Of a stretch of DNA of 64,000 nt, positions 43,239 through 54,527 are shown piece by piece. Position numbers and translations under genes: made by a program. Every line of letters begins with the position of its first letter. Position 1 is the stretch's first letter. This stretch comes from Sciurus carolinensis (Eukaryota; Chordata; Mammalia; Rodentia; Sciuridae), in NCBI RefSeq assembly GCF_902686445.1, contig NC_062213.1, positions 41,800,741-41,864,740 on the forward strand. The letters run 5' to 3'. The notes beneath the pieces are model-generated. The model did no database searches and was not told the origin of the DNA. It saw only the letters and a list, made by a program, of their open reading frames with translations.

Positions 43239-44224
43239 TAATAAATAAGTGATTGAGAGAATGATCTGGGACTGGATAGCACAGAGTTGGAGCTAGTTGT
43301 GAAAACACATCCTTCCCAATGGTCTCTCCCCACTGACTAGGTCTGTGGTCCATGAAGCACTTCCTCCTGCAACTATTGATGCATCAAAGCTGGAAAAAGT
43401 GGGAGGACGTGTCACATCATGTAGCTAGGAGGTCATCTGCGCCATCATTGCCAGGCTTTCAATCAAAGAAGAGAGGCGGAGTTGTGGGTGAGATCAGAGT
43501 AGAGGAAAGAGATAGTTGAGGGGGGACTTGCAGGAAAGACAACGCAGTGTTATCGATGGCACCCTGGGAGATGGTCCCCAAATTTCCTTCCAAGATGATC
43601 TGTTGTACATTAGTACCAATATTTTGCATCCAGATTATGTATTTTTTTCTGAGAGGTCTGACCTCCTGAACCCTTTCTCAAAGACTGATCCCCAGGGCCA
43701 GTTGATAGTTAATGTGTCTGTGATTGACCTTCCAAAGGAAATCTCCTTTCCCATGGTTAGTTCTAGGGTCTGTGAGTTACGGCTGCCTTCGGGCCTGTTT
43801 GCCCTCAAAGTCTGGCACTGGTCTGGGGATGAGTGATTTCCTTTGCTCAGAGTAACTGACTCAGGCACATTTCATCTGTGCAGAGGCCGGAAGTGGGCAA
43901 GTCACTGCTGGAGATAGAACAGAGTGAACAGCCCTGAATGGCCAGTCCTGTGGCAGGGAGCCCAGTCAGATAAACATCCTCCGGGTGCACCTCACATCAG
44001 TCTCCATGTGGGGACCCTTTGCTGGTTGTGCTCTGTAAACTTCAGAGTTTCAACAACCATTTGGAAATAATTGAATCACCTTATGCAATTGTTCTTGGAA
44101 GTAAAATACCAAGAATTGTTTGTATAGTTCGATCAAGTCAAATGCCATGAGTCAGCTGCTTTCTTTCAAAGACCTAGTTCTGTGTCTTCCCCTCTCCCTT
44201 CTTTCCTCCTTCGCTCTTTCCCAG
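43239..44224. other. No recognisable feature (low-copy DNA)
   Basis: A 106-codon plus frame at 43516-43836 overlaps a minus frame. Neither shows a known domain, and no exon boundaries are evident. Confidence 0.45.
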
Positions 44225-44330
44225 GCTTCTTTCCACATTTATTGAGCACCTACTATGTGCTTGTACTGCCCCAAGCACAGGCAACACATCATTCCGTGAA
44301 TATTTATCATATGTACAGGCATTGTACCCC
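44225..44330 (+). mobile_element. L2 LINE 3' fragment
   Basis: 'cacatttattgagcacctac', 'tatgtgcttgtactgcccc' and 'aagcacaggcaac' follow the L2 3' consensus. Confidence 0.6.
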
Positions 44331-44774
44331 AAACTGAGGACACTGCCTGAGAGAGCAGACAGATTCTGCATTGCCCCTACACAATCTGTAAGAATGCAGT
44401 GGAACAAGTAATTATAAATATTGCAAAGACCACAGGTGAAAAGAATAATATTCTATGAGTATTTATAACAGGGGGATCCAACAGAGTTTATGGGATCAAA
44501 TGGTTCTCGATCTGCAGTGTGCAAAACCTGTTTTCATCATCCTATAAATTGGGACAATCTCTGATTTAGTTTATACTCTATCTTCCTAAAATTAAGATGG
44601 TCAGATTAATAATTTAAAAAAACTATCCAATCAAATTATATTGATTACATGAGTCTAGCAACCAGTTTGATAAATGATTATTTGCTTAAGGTTTAGCTAG
44701 AATTAGCCTACCTAATTTTTTACTTTGGTTGTCTCAAGATGGATTTAAATTGGTTAAGCTCATATAGCAGCTGT

Positions 44775-45372
44775 GGAGGCAGAATTCTAAGATGGTCTCT
44801 ATTATTCCCATCCTTCTCTTCCCTGGTGGACAGCTTCTCCTAGTTATTCAATCAAACATTGAACTAGGTGCTCCTGTGAAGAGATTTTGCAGATGCAATT
44901 AAGGTGCCACATCAATTGGCCTTAAAATAGAGAAAATATCCTGGTGCTCTAATCAAGTGAGTCTTTAGAAGAGCCTGCGTGCTTGTTGGGGAAAGAGATT
45001 TGAAGTGAGATAGATTCAACAGGGGAGATGGGATTCCCCATAGTTGACTTTGAAGATGGAGGAATCCACGCGGCAAGGAACCTGAGGTGCTCTTAGGAGC
45101 CGAGAGCAGACCCTGCAGAGAGGGAGCCAGAAAAGGGGGACTTCAGTCCTGCAGCCACAAGGAAGTGAATACTGCTACAACCACATACACTTGAAAGATG
45201 ATCCTGAGCCTCCAAGGAAAACAGAACCTTGCCAATACCTTTTAGCCTTGTTTGATTCTGAACAAACCCAGGAGAGCCCTGCTGCGCCACGCACAGCCCT
45301 TAGATCTACAGCACAATGAGCTAACAGATGAGTTTTGTTTTAAGCCACCAAGTTAGTGATACCTTGCTACAC
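44775..45372 (+). mobile_element. Old LTR, probably ERVL-MaLR/MLT1-like
   Basis: Blocks in order: 'ggcagaattctaagatggtc', 'gcagatgcaattaaggtgcc', 'gcctgcgtgcttgttgggga', 'cttcagtcctgcagccacaa', 'ggaagtgaatactgctacaa', and the terminal 'ttgttttaagccaccaagtt'. The pattern is that of an old solo LTR. Its exact family is uncertain. An (AAAT)n simple repeat at 45378-45402 follows. Confidence 0.6.
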
Positions 45373-45402
45373 CACAAAAAATAAATAAATAAATAAATAA
45401 AT

Positions 45403-47189
45403 GCAGCAGCTATTCTCTTTTCCTGCTCAGCGCCCTCCCCTCCTCCACACCTTGTGGCATTAGACTCGAATCCTCTTTTTGGAAGACTGGGCGCCTGGCC
45501 AGGCTGGAAAATCATTGTATCTTTCCCCTCTTGGGCATGGCAATTGGCTCGGGTTTGGGCATGTGACCCTAGCTTTGCCACCAATGTCCTTCCCTGTAAA
45601 TTTTCAAACTTAAAGAAGAGTGCTAATTTTCCTCTCTGGACATAAGCTGTAGGGATGAAAACTCAGTCATGACCTCCACTCACATGATAAACTAAAGATC
45701 TGACACCCAAAGAGGAGGGTCAGCTCTTCAAACCGTTTGACCATTCTTAAATTTTCTAAAATTGTGTCCATTGAACACTGAAATTCTCATGATCCCTGTG
45801 ATGTATTTCCAAGACGGACTGTGCAGTTTCTGAGTCCTGGGGAGTTGTGACAGTATTTGAGACCCTGAATTGATTGTTCTTTGGCCATCTGAACCCATGC
45901 CTTTCCAGTAATTTCATTGTGTGAGCCAGTGCTTCCCCTTCTGATGTAAGCTGGATCATGCTTATCCTCTGTGATTGGCAACCAGAGAAGTGTGGATGAT
46001 CCAGCTTGAGAGGAGTAAAGAACTGTTAGCTGGGAGATCCCAGTTCTGCTTATTAGACAATACCAAGACATGGGTGTGCCTCCTTGTATATAATTTGGTT
46101 TTATTTTTTGTTTTTGTTTTATTTAATCATCACAGAAGGATCACACATGATAGCAAAAATAGGCACTGGCTTAAACAAACTATCAGAGCTTCCAGAGACT
46201 TTAGATGTCATCTGGTCAAGGTCCCTCATTTTCTACGTGTAGAAGCTCAGGCCCAGAGAGGAAGGGCAGCCAGTTAGTTAACAAGCTGGTCACTCCAGAA
46301 TCAATGGGTGAAACAGACCCAGGTGGAGTAAAGATACTATTGTTGCTTGTGTACAATTAGTTTTTCTCTCCTGTGTTCCATGAGTGCTTGGATACTTCTT
46401 CGGTCATTACAACATATTTTCCTCAGCTTTTCCAAAACTGTGTCCTTTGAGCACTGAGATTCACGCATTTCCAAGCTGGAACTCTGACTTTGTCAGGATG
46501 ATTTTTACGGGAGTCTACTAAACAGGGTGTAACAATGAGCCTTCATGTATTTAGTGCAAGAATTTCTCCTCAGCACAACCTGCTTTTGTGAAGATTGTGC
46601 AGAGAGAAATGCATAAATGATTATCTCCCTTGAGTACCTATATAAGTTGTTTCCATAGATACCTGCTCAGGAAGACTAATAAGATGATTGTTTTCCAAAG
46701 TGTTGAATGACACTTCTAACACATGAAATTATTAACTTCTTCTTTCCTTTGCACATATACTAGAAGAGCTTGAAGAGGGTCTTAGGGATGGTTCAGACTC
46801 AATGCCTCACTGAGCAGATGACAGTGGGCTCCAGAAAGGAGAACTTGGCTCAAGGTCATAGCCTTTCTATTTTAAAACATCCATAAGTTGCCTGGGACAC
46901 CTTTAAAAGAGATGAATAGATAGGATTTTTAATTAAAATTTTCATCTTCTGCACATACACAAACAAAAAAAGTAGCAAAAAATAAGTGTGAAGTATAAAG
47001 ATTATCTACCACCTGATTTTTGGGAAAGATCTATTTCTAGGATTAAGAAAAATCTTAGCAATGAGATAATATAATGACCTATTCAGTATAAATTTCAAAA
47101 ACTGAGTAATTCAAAGAGAAGCACTGTTTTTTCTTGTGAAAACTAGTGCCAATTTATGTTTAAATATTTAGAAAATACTAAACTGTAGA
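45403..47189. other. Mostly unrecognised low-copy DNA
   Basis: 46190-46300 ('gatgtcatctggtcaaggtc', 'aagctcaggcccagagagga') and 46760-46865 look like MIR-type traces. At 45735-45800 and 46425-46475 a similar phrase recurs ('ttgtgtccattgaacactga' / 'ctgtgtcctttgagcactga'), an old duplicated piece. No gene is supported. Confidence 0.4.
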
Positions 47190-47530
47190 AAGAATAAGGA
47201 AAAGTGACCTATATTTGTCCTACCCCATGGAACAACTTTTAACATTTTTAGAATTTTTCTATCAATCTTATTTTATATGCATACGAAGTTTATGAGGATA
47301 AGTCATAAATATTTCCCTATATTATTGCATTTTCTTTATAAATATCTACTAAGTGCATATGGTATGTTTTTCTTTAGCAACCAACTATGCTATTATGGGA
47401 ATGCTGGTTTTAAAATAACCTTACTATGAGCATCTTCATGTATAAATATCTTTTCCATATTTAGGATTATTTTCTTATTTCTTATAAATGGAATTTCTGG
47501 GTCTGTTTTGTGGTATGTGCTTAGCTCAAT
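47190..47530 (-). mobile_element. Ancient LINE (L1M/HAL1-type) fragment
   Basis: 'actatgagcatcttcatgta', 'taaatatcttttccatattt' and 'taaatggaatttctgggtct' match the antisense ORF2 C-terminal region of old L1/HAL1 elements. Confidence 0.5.
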
Positions 47531-48199
47531 CAATATTCATTAAAATAATTAAACAAATACATTAATCAGAATGGGCTAGGTATCATGTGGTAACAAGAAA
47601 TTCTAATCTAAAAGACTTAACACAATAAAAATTTGCTTTTTGGTCACACAAAAATCGTTGTTGGGTTCAGGTTTCTGTGTGAAGCTGCTGTCTTCCATAT
47701 GGGAATGGAGAAATCCAGGTTGCGTAGTCTTTTGGCCCCACTGTCTCAACCCGGGGCTCCTCTGTGACCAAATCTTCAAGGAAGGTTCCTGAATGCTTGC
47801 TCATTACCCATAGGCAGAGATATTACACAGCCCTGTCTGCCTCAGTGGGTGGAAAATGTGGCCCTCCTCTGCACCAGGAGGAAGCGAAGCACTTAAAGTC
47901 TCTGCCACATCAAGGTTAGTGATTGACCAGTTGCTTGCCTGTCTAGTCACACCATTTCACATGGTCATCAGTTTGCACAAGCAAAATTTCTTTTCAGTAC
48001 CTTCACTAAATTCATTGACTACTTCTTTGAAAAGAATCTTTGCTACAGTGTTGAACAAAACTATTTGACTTTCCATTAACAACCTCAGGATTCTTCTTCT
48101 TGAATATATTAATATTTATTTAATAGATGAACCGGGCACTCACCCAGTCATTGGGGCTACAATGGTGAAGACATGGTCTCCCTTCCAGGGACTGTATAA
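47531..48199. other. Unassigned, possibly an old repeat
   Basis: 47580-47900 recalls the unnamed repeat also hinted at near 40718. No coding evidence was found. Confidence 0.4.
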
Positions 48200-48206
48200 A
48201 TCATGG

Positions 48207-50345
48207 ACTATTGCTTTGTAGTAGAGTTGAAGATCTGGTATTGCAATACCCCCACTTCACTCTTCCTGCTAAGGATTGCTTTAGCTATTCTGGGTTTCTT
48301 ATTCTTCCAGATGAATTTCATAATTGCTTGCTCTATTTCTATGAGGTACGTCATTGGGATTTTAATTGGAATTGCATTGAATCTGTATAGCACTTTTGGT
48401 AGTATGGCCATTTTGACAATATTAATTTTGCCTAACCAAGAACATGGGAGATCTTTCCATCTCTAAGGTTTTCTTTAATTTCTTTCTTTAGTGTTCTATA
48501 GTTCTCATTGTAGAGGTCTTTCACCTCTTTTGTTAGATTGATTCCCAAGTATTTTATTTTTTTCGAGGCTGTTGTGAATGGGGTAGATTTCCTAACTTCA
48601 CTTTCTGAGAATTCATCACTTATGTATAAAAATGCAATAGATTTATGAGCATTAATCTTATATCCTGCTACTTTACTGAATTCACTTATGAGTTCTAAAA
48701 GTTTTTGGTGGAATTTCCAGGTTCCTCTAAATATGTAATCATGTCATCAGGAAATAGGGATAGTTTGAGTTCTTCTTTTCCTATTTGTATCCCTTTAATT
48801 TCCTTGGTCTAATTGCTCTGGCTAGAGTTTCAAGGACAATGTTGAATAGAAGTGGTGAAAGAGGGCATCCCTGCCTTGTTCCAGTTTTTAGGGGGAATGC
48901 TTTCAGTTTTTCACCATTTAGAATGATATTGGCCATGGTCTTAGCATAGATGGTCTTTTAGTAACAAAAATGGCATGGTATTGGTACCAAAATAGACAGG
49001 TAGACTAATGGCACAGAATAGAGAACACGGACACAAACCCCAATAAATACAATTTTCTCATACTAGACAAAGGGACCAAAAATATGCAATGGAGAAAAGA
49101 TAGCCTCTTCAACAAATGGTGCTGGGAGAATTGGAAATCCATATGCAACAGAATGAAACTAAACCCCTATCTCTCACCCTGCACAAAACTCAACTCAAAA
49201 TGGATCAAGGACTTTGGAATCAGACCAGAGACACTGCATCTTATAGAAGAAAAAGTAGGTCCAAATCTTCAACATGTCAGCTTAGGATCAGACTTCCTTA
49301 ACAGGACTCCCATAACATAAGAAACAAAAGCAAGAATCAACAACTGGGACAGATTCAAACTAAAAAGCTTTCTCTCAGCAAAGGAAACTATCAGTAATGT
49401 GAAGAGAGAACCTAGAGAGTGGGAGAATATCTTTGCCACTCATACTTCAGATAGAACACTAATTTCCAGAATATATAAAGAACTCAAAAAACTCTGCACC
49501 AAGAATACAAATAATCTAATCAACAAATGGGCTAAGGAAATGAACAGACGCTTCACAGAAGAAGATGTACAAGCAATCAACAGATATATGAAAAAATGTT
49601 CAACATCTCTAGTAATAAGAGAAATGCAAATCAAAACTACCCTAAGATTCCATCTCACCCCAATTAGAATGGTGATTATCAAGAATACAAGCAACAATAG
49701 GTGTTGGAGAGGATGTGGGGAAAAAGGTACACTCATACATTGCTGGTGGGGCTGCAAATTAGTGCAGCCACTCTGGAAAGCAGTGTGGAGATTCCTTAGA
49801 AAACTTGGAATGGACCCACCATTTGACCCAGCTATCCCACTCCTTGGCCTATACCCAAAGGACTTAAAATCAGCATACTACAGTGATGCTGCCACATCAA
49901 TGTTCATAGCTGCTCAATTCACAATAGGCAGATTGTGGAACCAACCTAGATGCCCCTCAATTGATGAATGGATAAAGAAACTGGTATATATATATATACA
50001 ATGGAATACTACTCAGCCATAAAGAAGAATAAAATTATGGCATTTGCAGGCAAATGGATGAATTGGAGAATGTCATGCTAAGTGAGATAAGCCAATCTCA
50101 AAAAACCAAAGGATGAATGATCTCGCTGATAAGCGGATGATGACATATAAAGGGGGGGTGGGATGGGGGCAAGAATGGAGGAAGGAGGGACTGTATAGAG
50201 GGAAAAGAGGGGTGGGAGGGGTGGGGTGAAAGAAAAAATTAACAGAACAAGTCAAAAACTATTACCCTATGTAAATGTATGATTACACAAATGGTGTGCC
50301 TCTACTTCATGTACAGAGAAACAAGATGTATCCCATTTATTTACA
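48207..50345 (+). mobile_element. L1 insertion with 5' inversion (twin priming)
   Basis: 48961-50345 is L1 in plus orientation, from ORF2 [18 protein letters not shown] sequence to the 3' UTR and A-rich end. 48207-48960 is the immediately preceding part of ORF2 in reverse orientation, from the [11 protein letters not shown] region to ...LQLYYKAIV. The two pieces meet in L1 coordinates at LYYKAIV/VTK, so almost nothing was lost at the inversion junction. A short flanking repeat, atcatgga, is at 48200-48207 and near 50369-50376. The telomere-like tract is absent from this 3' UTR, which instead has a G-rich run at 50145-50225. Confidence 0.92.
48961..50022 (+). pseudogene. L1 ORF2 C-terminal part, interrupted
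   Basis: The plus-strand frame encodes ORF2 C-terminal sequence ([20 protein letters not shown]...) up to a nonsense codon at 49318 (Gln to TAA in the PIAQEIKAR motif). It then continues open to 50022, including [21 protein letters not shown]-repeat expansion at about 49984-49999 shifts the end to YIYIQWNTTQP. The upstream RT and endonuclease regions are inverted or missing. Confidence 0.9.
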
Positions 50346-50566
50346 ATTTTAAAAAATCTAAAAAAACATCATGGAGTAGTTCTAGTGCCTCTTTTGTGAG
50401 CATATCCTTGCTGACTTATGTTTCGGCTTCTTTGCATTTTTCTTATTGAGTTGTTCAAGCTCTTTTTTGGATTTTCTGCAAATGTTTTCTACAATTTCCC
50501 TTTTAACCTTCATTTTGCTGGTGGATTTCCTTTTTAATCAAATTTTAAAATCATCTCTACTGGTCC

Positions 50567-50850
50567 CCCTTTATCCATGGTTTTGCTTTTTATGATTTCA
50601 GTGACAATCAACTGCAGTCCAAAAATAATAAATGGAAAATTCAAAAACAAAAAAATCATACGTTTTAAAAAATTTCCATTATAGTATGCTGTTACAATTA
50701 TTTTATTTTATTAGTAGTAATTGTTCATCTCTTATTGTGCCTAATTTATAAATTAAACTTTATCACAAGTATGTTGTTATAGGGAAAAACATAATATCTA
50801 AAGGTTTCTGCATTATCCTTGGCTTCAGCTGCTTCTGAGCTTTAAAATGC
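50567..50850 (+). mobile_element. Tigger-type (TcMar) DNA transposon relic
   Basis: The terminal part 'tccccctttatccatggttt', followed by 'atttcagtgacaatcaact', 'gcagtccaaaaataataaat' and 'ggaaaattcaaaaacaa', is that of Tigger elements. The later 'tcttattgtgcctaatttat' and 'aaattaaactttatcacaag' match the other end. The transposase region is deleted, so it is a non-autonomous relic. Confidence 0.78.
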
Positions 50851-51661
50851 TAAACATGGCTATTTCTATCTTATTTTTCTCTTGCTAGAAACCACGAATA
50901 CCAAGTCACTGCAGGGCCCTCCTGCTTCTTGGTTATCCTACATTCTCTTATTCCAACTTCCCTACTGTATTTCTATAGTGTTTCCTCTCCACAACTTGTC
51001 TCCTCACAAGAAACAAAGACATTAGCTACTTGTGTTGGGAGTAATTGCATTTTAATTAAGGTTTTCAGTCCCTGAACTGCAAGGAATAATTTTCAAAGGA
51101 GTAATTCCAGGTGCCTGACAGTCAGTAGGAAGACAGCTTGAGGGAGGAACTCCTGACCACCACCTGGCTTCTAAGATCAGCACTAAGTGTCACCTATCAA
51201 AATCTCATGTTTTTTTTTTTTTTTTTTCATGCTGACATTAAACACAGAGCCCAGCTATCATTTGCTTGCCCTGTCCGGGTTAACACTGCTTGATTGTGCT
51301 GTGTGGTTTATCTTTCCCCTGAGAGAGTGGCTCCTTCACCAGGTTACCCTACTTCTGTCCTTAGCCCTAATATAGGCTCAGTCCCCCAATGCCCTTCAGA
51401 TACCCTCTCTGTTTCTGTGCTCTGGTAACACATCTCATCTGGAAGTTTCTTCCACTTAACCAGAGCCACACAAGCATAGCTAACAGAAATCTTCTGAGCC
51501 CACAGAGGATCTCTGTCTATAGTAGTGGTCTCCAAAGTGGAGTATCAATAGCAATCCTTTGGGATACAAAAAGAAAGCATTGGATCTATGCTTACAAAGT
51601 TTCTACTTTTTAAACCTTCCATTTTTAAAAATGAATATAATATATTCATTTAGAATCACAT
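50851..51661. other. No recognisable feature (low-copy DNA)
   Basis: A 19-T run sits at 51210-51228. Frames in 51187-51613 show no domain. No gene is supported. Confidence 0.45.
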
Positions 51662-51887
51662 AGCTGGGCACCATGATGCACTCCTGCAATCCCAACAACT
51701 CAGGAGACTGAGGTAGGAGGATCTTGAGTTCAAAGCCAGCCTCAGCAAAAGCAAGGTGCACAGCAATTCACTGAGACCCTGACTCTAAATAAAAATAAAA
51801 AATATAGGGCTGAGAATGTGACTCAGTGGTCGAGTGCCCCTGAGTTCAATTCCTAGTACCCCCCCAAAATAAATAAATAAAATAGAA
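51662..51887 (+). mobile_element. B1-dID SINE
   Basis: B1 monomer: 'agctgggcaccatgatgcac', 'gactgaggtaggaggatc', 'ctgagaccctgactctaa'. ID monomer: 'agggctgagaatgtgactca', 'gagttcaattcctagtaccc'. The tail is (AAAT)-rich. Confidence 0.92.
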
Positions 51888-52186
51888 ATGCATCACTTTT
51901 CTTTTGATCAGTTCTAAGGCATTCGTCATTTCACATTTTAACGTGTCTCACATTGGCATATATTTTACAATTGATGCCTATGCCATGATTTAATTGGCAA
52001 TGGGCTTTTTTTTCTTTGTGGCATGTAACATGAAGTAATGTACAACTGATAGTGTCTTGAATTCTATGAAATATATATTTTATAAACATATCATATATTA
52101 TAAATATAAATTATATTCTATGAAATATAAATAAATATATGTGTGTATGTGTATATTTTGAGCTTGCTCAAAATGTTTTTAACTTT

Positions 52187-52314
52187 TCTTTTTAGGTGTA
52201 GATGGACACAATACCTTTATTATATTTACTTATTTATATGTGGTGCTGAGGATCAAACTCAGTGCCTCACACAAGCTAGGCAAGTGCTCTACCACTGAGC
52301 CACAACCACAGCCC
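52187..52314 (-). mobile_element. ID-related SINE with extended 3' part
   Basis: The ID body reads on the plus strand as 'gtggtgctgaggatcaaact', 'gcctcacacaagctaggcaa' and 'ccactgagccacaacc'. It is preceded by an extra 3' segment ('aggtgtagatggacacaata', 'cctttattatatttac'). A perfect 13-bp TSD, TGTTTTTAACTTT, lies at 52174-52186 and 52315-52327. Confidence 0.9.
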
Positions 52315-52327
52315 TGTTTTTAACTTT

Positions 52328-53399
52328 AATGGGGTTGCAAAATGAAAAAGATTGAGGGCCACTCCATCTGTATACGTGTTTATTTCTTGTCAAACACTAC
52401 CTTGAATTAATGATGAATTTTGCATATGTGTGCGTCTATGTAGTCGTGCACATTACATTATAAACTTGACAAAGCACAAACCATGAGCAGCTCCATGGTC
52501 CAGATAAGTAATTCTCATCCTTATCAGCAAAGACCCCTTCCTTAGTTCCTATTTAATAATGTCCTTACTACTTTAAAGTGAAATCCATAAATAAGTTTTT
52601 AATTAATATGACAATAGTAGTTAGGGTAACCTAATTGCTAAGATAAATACAGCCTCATATATTTAAAGGCTTAAACACATGAGAAGTCTATTTTTAGCTC
52701 TTGATTGAGCTAGCTCTTTATTTCTAGTTATGAGATTGGTTTCTGCAGTCAAGCAATGAATGGGGAGGAGAAACAGACATGGAAAAGTACATGTGGGAGC
52801 TGTTCACTGGCCAGGCTTGGAAGAGGCACGTGTCACTGCTGCTCAGGAGTCATTGGCTAGAATTCAGTCCCTTGATCAAGGACTACCTGCAAGTGTGGCT
52901 AGGAAATAAAATCTAGATTGGGGGCCCAGAGGACAGCATGGATTTGGGTGGGCAGTTTCTACTGCAAACATAATGGCCTGTTTAAAAATAGAAATGTAAA
53001 ATTTATATTAAAATAATATAATGTTCTGATGTAAATCCCCAGGATGGCCACACCATAAGACATAAGCCAAATACTTACTCCCATTGGAGACTCATGAATC
53101 TTGAATGCCTTCAGGTGATGTGTTGCATTGGTGATTAACATATTCTTCCCTATTTTACTAATACTACCCCAAAACGTATTACTACCAGCAATGAAAAACT
53201 GGCATTACTCCAGTAATGAGAGTTCCTCAGATGCTATACAACTGTTGGTTAAAATCAAAACAAAGGCAGTCTTCTCTAATTTTCACAGATGACATATTCC
53301 TGGAAAACCCAGTGTGTATTAGTATTTTTCTGGGGAAAAATACTTCAAATTTATATATAAGATAAATGGATTTAGGCTCAGATAATTATGAAGTTTTTA
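52328..53399. other. No recognisable gene; low-copy DNA
   Basis: 52625-52960 may belong to the unnamed old repeat seen near 40718. Nothing else was recognised. Confidence 0.45.
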
Positions 53400-53402
53400 A
53401 TT

Positions 53403-53505
53403 TTTTTGTGTGTGTGTGTGTGTGCTGGGGATCAAACCCAGGGCCTTGTGCTTACAAGGCAAGCACTCTACCGACTGAGCTATCTCCCCAGCCCCTTAAA
53501 TTTTT
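53403..53505 (-). mobile_element. ID-type SINE with (GT)n tail
   Basis: The plus strand reads 'gctggggatcaaacccaggg', 'ccttgtgcttacaaggcaag', 'cactctaccgactgagctat', 'ctccccagcccc', the near-consensus antisense tRNA-derived body. The tail is a GT repeat at 53407-53425. It is among the best-preserved SINEs here. Confidence 0.88.
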
Positions 53506-53871
53506 TTAATGACACAAATATCTAGTGAGATATGAAGAGGCCATGAGAGATGAAGGACACTTCTTCCTTCTGCAGGACTTTCCTATACACTGCAGGTTGT
53601 CCAGAGTCCCTGGACCCTCCTGTTAGGTGCCAGTAGACCCCTTTCACGTACATACAAATCACTGAGACAACCAAATATAACTCTGCACTCTTTCGAAGCA
53701 TTCCCTATGGGGTAGGACTGCTTCCACTGAGAACCACTGACCTTACTCAATAAATGCTTTTACATGGGTGCATGGATGAATAAATAAGCTAATTCTTAAT
53801 TCCGGCATATTGCTATGAAAAAAGGAACATGAATATATTGGAATGCTAGTCTTGTGCTCTGTGTATTATAT

Positions 53872-53872
<1 letters not shown>

Positions 53873-53914
<42 letters not shown>
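53873..53914. repeat. (CA)n microsatellite
   Basis: About 20 CA units after a TATACATA lead-in. Confidence 0.97.
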
Positions 53915-53917
<3 letters not shown>

Positions 53918-54093
53918 CCTCCTAACAGTTTTGCATGGTATGTGTTAATATCCCTCATCTTTACAGTGAGCAAAGTGGGACTTCTGGGGGGTGAAGTAGC
54001 CTGTCTGCTCATGTGGTAAGTATGTGGGGGGCTGGGTATGAAATCTGGGCCTGACTTCAGGATTCATGGCATCTCCACCGTTACTAGGGCAAC

Positions 54094-54522
54094 TGTTTTA
54101 GTCAACATTTTCGCTGCTGTGACTAAAAGACCCAACCAGCACAGTAGAGGAGGAAAAGTTTGAGGGCTCTGATTTTAGAGGTCTTAGTCCATAAAAGGCA
54201 GACTCCATTCCTTGGGGCTCCAGGTGACGCTGAACATCATGGAGGAAGAGCAGAGGGAAGCAGCTCAAATGGTGATCAGGAAGCAGAGAGAGAGAGACTC
54301 AGCTCTCCAGATACAAAACACCCCAAAACATACCATGCTTCTAATGCCCTGCTTCCTCTAGCCACACCCCACCTGCCTCCAGTTACCATTCTGTTAATCC
54401 CATCAGGTGATTAAACCACTGATTGGGTTAAGGCTCTCGTAACCCAATCATTTCTTCTCTGAAACTTTTGCATCGTCTTACATGTGAGCTTTTGGGGGAC
54501 ACCTCACATCCAAACCATAGCA
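54094..54522 (-). mobile_element. MaLR solo LTR with 5-bp TSD
   Basis: It runs TG...CA over 429 bases. The direct 5-bp duplication GCAAC occurs at 54089-54093 and 54523-54527. The interior matches the LTRs at 18915 and 57736 ('gctgctgtgactaaaagacc', 'gaacatcatggaggaagagc', 'ctgattgggttaaggctctc', 'gggggacacctcacatcca'). No internal genes are present, consistent with LTR-LTR recombination or a non-coding MaLR. Confidence 0.92.
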
Positions 54523-54527
54523 GCAAC

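Noticed and set aside
43516..43836. 106-codon plus frame
   Set aside because: No recognisable domain, no splice context, and an overlapping minus frame. The length is compatible with chance.
53403..53505. tRNA gene
   Set aside because: The tRNA-like body is that of an ID-type SINE in antisense. It lacks a full cloverleaf and has a simple-repeat tail.
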